From the NCBI GenBank assembly GCA_028565635.1, contig JAOXYB010061934.1:1-10598 (forward strand): a DNA stretch of 10,598 nt, written 5' to 3'. The notes under the pieces are model-generated. The model was not told where the DNA came from, did not search any database, and saw nothing but the letters and a program-made list of their open reading frames with translations. Each line of letters opens with the position of its first letter. The stretch's first letter is position 1. Shown here in pieces: positions 8,501 through 10,598 of the stretch. Made by a program: the position numbers and the translations under genes. The DNA comes from Phoronis ovalis. Taxonomy: Eukaryota; Phoronida; Phoronidae.

Positions 8501-9557
8501 TAGAAGTATACAAGAGTACTTTGCAGCATTTAATATTTGTAACAATTATCAGAGTTATCCTGATTTTAGTTTCCTGATTTCACCACAGTGGAAGGAAGTG
8601 TTAACATGTCTTGTACACTTAAGTTTTGTATTTGGTAATTTACATTTAGTTAAACAGATAATCTTTGATTCACCTCCGAGTAGCATTGTTGAAAAATGTA
8701 AGTGGAAAAATACGAGTTTCGGTCTTGCAGATTGTCATAATCCGTATTTCTTCATGATGGTTGTCAATCCTAATTGTGAAAATTCTTGCAGCACTGATAG
8801 TGCAAATGCCCAAACATGTTATGAGATGTCAGGTGCACTAAAATTATGCCATAGGTTGTGTCCGTATAAATTCCATAAGGAAATGATGAACTTAATTATA
8901 GATAAAATACCAGATCAATTTGCAATTTCCCTGAGAAAAGACCTGCACCAAGAAGATGAAGTGAAAAAATATTATTCCCTTTTACATCAATGTGGTAAGA
9001 TTAAGATAATATGCTTGTTAATATTACGTAATCTGCAAGATTTTAGCAGTGAAGAAATAGGGTACTTACTAACCACAATAGAAAGTAAGAGATATAAGCT
9101 AGAGTGTATAAGCATTCAACTCAGTTGTGCAGGAGATGAAGAAATCAGATGTGAGAACTTGATAAGAGAAATAGCATTTTGTCAAAAGGTCAAGTTGCGT
9201 GTGTTTTTAGACAATGAAAAACATGTTCAGTGGCTATGTGATAACTACTTTAAAAGAATACGAAAAGGTGATATCCTTAATTTATGGATTAGTGACTCAT
9301 CTGCTTTAACAAGCTATCCAGAGTCCACAGAGAACCATCATTTTGTGATTTGTATAATACCCACTGAAATGATTGGTAGAGTTTTTCAAGCTATTCGTCA
9401 TATTGAGACAAAGGGCATTTCAATACAGTGTTCCTCGGAACACACATTGTCCATCAGAACTGCAGCAGAACACTGTGGTCCTGTCCAGTGGTTCAGAGAA
9501 TATCGGAGTCCTCAGTTTCCGTTTTCCGATTTTATTCCACCGTCTAAATATGTGTAG
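4653..9557 (+). CDS. DZIP3-like HEPN-NACHT protein, three coding exons (join 4653-5523, 6975-7116, 7544-9557)
   Basis: The three exons join into 3027 nt, encoding 1008 residues plus a stop. Exon 1 ends with one base of a codon (G, 5523). Exon 2 supplies AG (6975-6976) and ends with GA (7115-7116). Exon 3 supplies G (7544). Both junction codons become GAG (Glu), and the frame stays open. Visible domains are: DZIP3-like HEPN at about 12-185, with R152-N153-x4-H158; a charged helical, probably coiled-coil segment at about 200-270; the short helix region that precedes NACHT in these proteins at about 292-345; NACHT at about 360-670, with Walker A K371 and Walker B D450/D453/E454; and an unassigned C-terminus at about 668-1008. 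Family knowledge: proteins of this layout are abundant in bivalves and cnidarians and are treated as NLR-like immune receptors. A cytosolic nucleotide-switched sensor whose effector is an RNA-acting HEPN is inference. No signal peptide or membrane segment is evident. An extra in-frame exon inside intron 1 cannot be excluded. Confidence 0.85.
5524..6974 (+). other. Intron 1 (1451 bp, phase 1)
   Basis: The intron runs from G|GTAATC to TTATTTGCAG. It is the only GT in a suitable phase and context between the HEPN domain and the TAG at 5538. Two alternatives, C|GTAATT in the codon for R239 and A|GTGATG near residue 282, have poorer contexts. The interior is AT-rich with frequent stops in all frames. 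I see no further domain-like translation, RNA gene or clear transposon in it. The open stretch at 6717-6914 looks like chance. Confidence 0.75.
6975..7116 (+). CDS. Coding exon 2: linker helices leading into NACHT
   Basis: This 142-base exon completes codon 291 and encodes residues 292-337 plus two bases of codon 338. The acceptor is a pyrimidine-rich tract ending TTTATTTGCAG (AG at 6973-6974) and the donor is GA|GTAAGTTG (GT at 7117-7118), both strong. The peptide has a helical start (LLHTVAEKLKSHY), a tryptophan segment (PVLWNQQFQMALD), and the Y-x-x-L-x-x-L pattern (TYTTLTILHKE). This is the stretch that normally lies just before the NACHT P-loop in NLR-like proteins, and it continues directly into MEVSVDKIFDPQYSL in exon 3. 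The in-frame TAA at 7118-7120 is part of the donor itself, so intron 2 retention would stop translation immediately after HKE. Confidence 0.85.
7117..7543 (+). other. Intron 2 (427 bp, phase 2)
   Basis: The intron runs from GTAAGT, close to the ideal donor, to a T-rich tract ending in CAG. It separates the pre-NACHT helix from the P-loop-bearing exon and preserves frame exactly (GA|G). No repeat or gene was seen inside it. Confidence 0.85.
7544..9557 (+). CDS. Coding exon 3: NACHT ATPase and unassigned C-terminal region
   Basis: This is one uninterrupted 2014-base exon encoding residues 338-1008. The acceptor is TTTAAATTTCAG (AG at 7542-7543); the coding-looking sequence before it (7515-7543) belongs to the intron. 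Visible NACHT motifs are: P-loop G365-NAGSGK-T372-T373; the following helix LCKKLVYNWAKG; Walker B VLFILDGFDEL (445-455) with the DGxDE form typical of NACHT; sensor-like ITTSRRG (477-483); SKTPL (541-545), equivalent to the GxP region; and FFFVHRSIQEYFAAF (653-667), the conserved His of the winged-helix segment. Known NACHT proteins bind ATP or dATP and oligomerise. Residues 668-1008 show no recognisable leucine-rich, WD40, TPR or ankyrin repeats. They include a Cys/His-rich stretch (723-782). Key ATPase residues look intact, so the gene does not appear to be a pseudogene. Confidence 0.88.
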
Positions 9558-9719
9558 CAGTAAAATCCATTATAAATAGCTGCAAAGTAGCCCAAGACAT
9601 CTATTTTGCTACTAGTTACATGTTGGACAAGCCTGAACAGACTTTCTATAGCCTGCTAAAAAGTATGATGCTGATCTGTGTGAGTGTTTGAATGGTAGTC
9701 AGTTCTTGTAAGCTATTGC

Positions 9720-9725
9720 AATAAA
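9720..9725 (+). terminator. Poly(A) signal AATAAA
   Basis: A canonical AATAAA lies about 165 bases after the stop codon, followed by T- and G-containing sequence (TTGTGCATGAG). It is the first canonical hexamer downstream of the gene, so it is the most likely 3' end signal. Another AATAAA lies near 10116 and could mark a longer 3' UTR. Confidence 0.6.
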
Positions 9726-10306
9726 CTAGCATTGTGCATGAGTCAGAGTAAGAGCTTTATAGAATTTGTTTGAACAAACATATGTTACAGTTTAACAGTG
9801 TTATAAAAAAGGCTTTCCATAATTAAAGAGTTACCCTGGGTTTCGTATACTTGTCATAAAGTAACGAACAGCGCCAGTCCGTTAATTTACAATATGTATA
9901 AGCATCACGTGTCAGTCCGTGAGAAGTTACGTGGGTCCAGAGAAGTTACAATGGATCGCTAAAATTCACATGCTGATTTAACACACCTAGGTTATGAAGT
10001 CGCAAAATGGCTTGCTTTTGACTTTTTACCGATATTTGTTAAATAGTGTTCAGTAAAACTTTCATATATAATTTGAAAGTTAGATATTGATGTTTTATTG
10101 GTGTATTACAGAGATTAATAAACAGTTGCTTGCCCATTACGGAGATATAACTTTTTCAATCTGTCGAGATCCGTTATACCTACATAATGAGCGAGCAATT
10201 GCCTATTAACCTTAATATCATTAGTACGTATTAGTATATACATTATTTCTTACTTATTATGATATGTATGTCTGAATTTATATCTGAAATTAATATATAT
10301 TGTTAT

Positions 10307-10342
10307 TAGTATTACCATTTCTTGTAGTATTACCATTTCTTG
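10307..10342 (+). repeat. Perfect 18-bp tandem duplication
   Basis: TAGTATTACCATTTCTTG occurs twice, head to tail, with no mismatch, which suggests a recent slippage event. Confidence 0.95.
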
Positions 10343-10404
10343 CTCATTTATGTAATTCAGGAGCTTAATGTCCCATTTTATTATAAGTACCCTTACGAAA
10401 ATGT

Positions 10405-10438
10405 TCTATAGAGCTTCTATAGATGCTCTATAGAGCTT
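10405..10438. repeat. Short direct repeat with embedded palindrome
   Basis: TCTATAGAGCTT occurs at 10405-10416 and 10427-10438. GCTCTATAGAGC at 10425-10436 is a perfect 12-bp palindrome. No function can be assigned. Confidence 0.8.
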
Positions 10439-10598
10439 ATATTATACTTCAGAGAGTAAACATTCAGTTGTGCCTATATGAAAAGCACTTTTGGGATTTA
10501 ATAATGCGTTTTAATTAGTGTATTAAGCAATTAATAAATTAATTAGTTTAATTGTTTTTATTAGGAATTGCTCAGTTATGGTAAACTAACAAATTTTA

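Larger units (their letters stand above)
9726..10598. other. 3' flank, AT-rich, no gene seen
   Basis: No ORF with recognisable content. Local duplications occur at 9915-9954 (two copies of about 20 bp), at 10307-10342 and at 10405-10438. An AATAAA near 10116 might serve as a distal poly(A) signal. Confidence 0.5.

Noticed and set aside
1641-9725. Similar words AAG-TA-TGCAA-AAA near 1650, 5920 and 9715 as copies of one mobile element
   Set aside because: The similarity covers only about 17-30 bases without shared flanks, so chance or a very old repeat cannot be told apart.

Overview
The window looks like nuclear DNA from an invertebrate animal, most likely a lophotrochozoan and probably a bivalve mollusc. 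The grounds are AT-rich sequence, spliced genes with GT-AG introns, microsatellites, diverged repeats and a NACHT-type innate-immunity gene with a DZIP3-like HEPN head. The species cannot be named from the sequence alone.

The window holds one well-supported protein-coding gene on the + strand, in three coding exons: 4653-5523, 6975-7116 and 7544-9557. The exon phases fit exactly (phase 1, then phase 2), giving a 1008-residue protein. From the N-terminus it has a DZIP3-like HEPN domain with an intact R-N-x4-H ribonuclease signature, a helical and probably coiled-coil linker, a short NACHT-preceding helix region, a NACHT ATPase with good Walker A and Walker B motifs, a winged-helix-like segment, and about 340 residues of unrecognised C-terminus without obvious leucine-rich repeats. 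A splice acceptor 5 bases before the ATG suggests at least one more 5' exon. A poly(A) signal lies about 165 bases after the stop.

Upstream, 1-76 is an 8-bp microsatellite. 331-375 resembles the 5' half of a tRNA. 630-870 holds a TATA-box core promoter followed by an IRF/ISRE-like GAAACCGAAACC element and a 59-codon ORF, which could be the distal promoter and first exon of the same gene (inference). Between this and the gene lie three repeat zones: a diverged tandem pair (1020-1606), a long fold-back (1887-2318), and a diverged array of roughly 381-bp units (2565-3840) rich in AGGTCA half-sites. The 3' flank (9726-10598) is AT-rich with small local duplications and no gene.

The main biological point is a putative HEPN ribonuclease tethered to a NACHT signalling ATPase. 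By analogy with other STAND proteins, this suggests ligand-induced oligomerisation that controls RNA cleavage or RNA binding. That mechanism is inference; the domain order is read directly from the translation.
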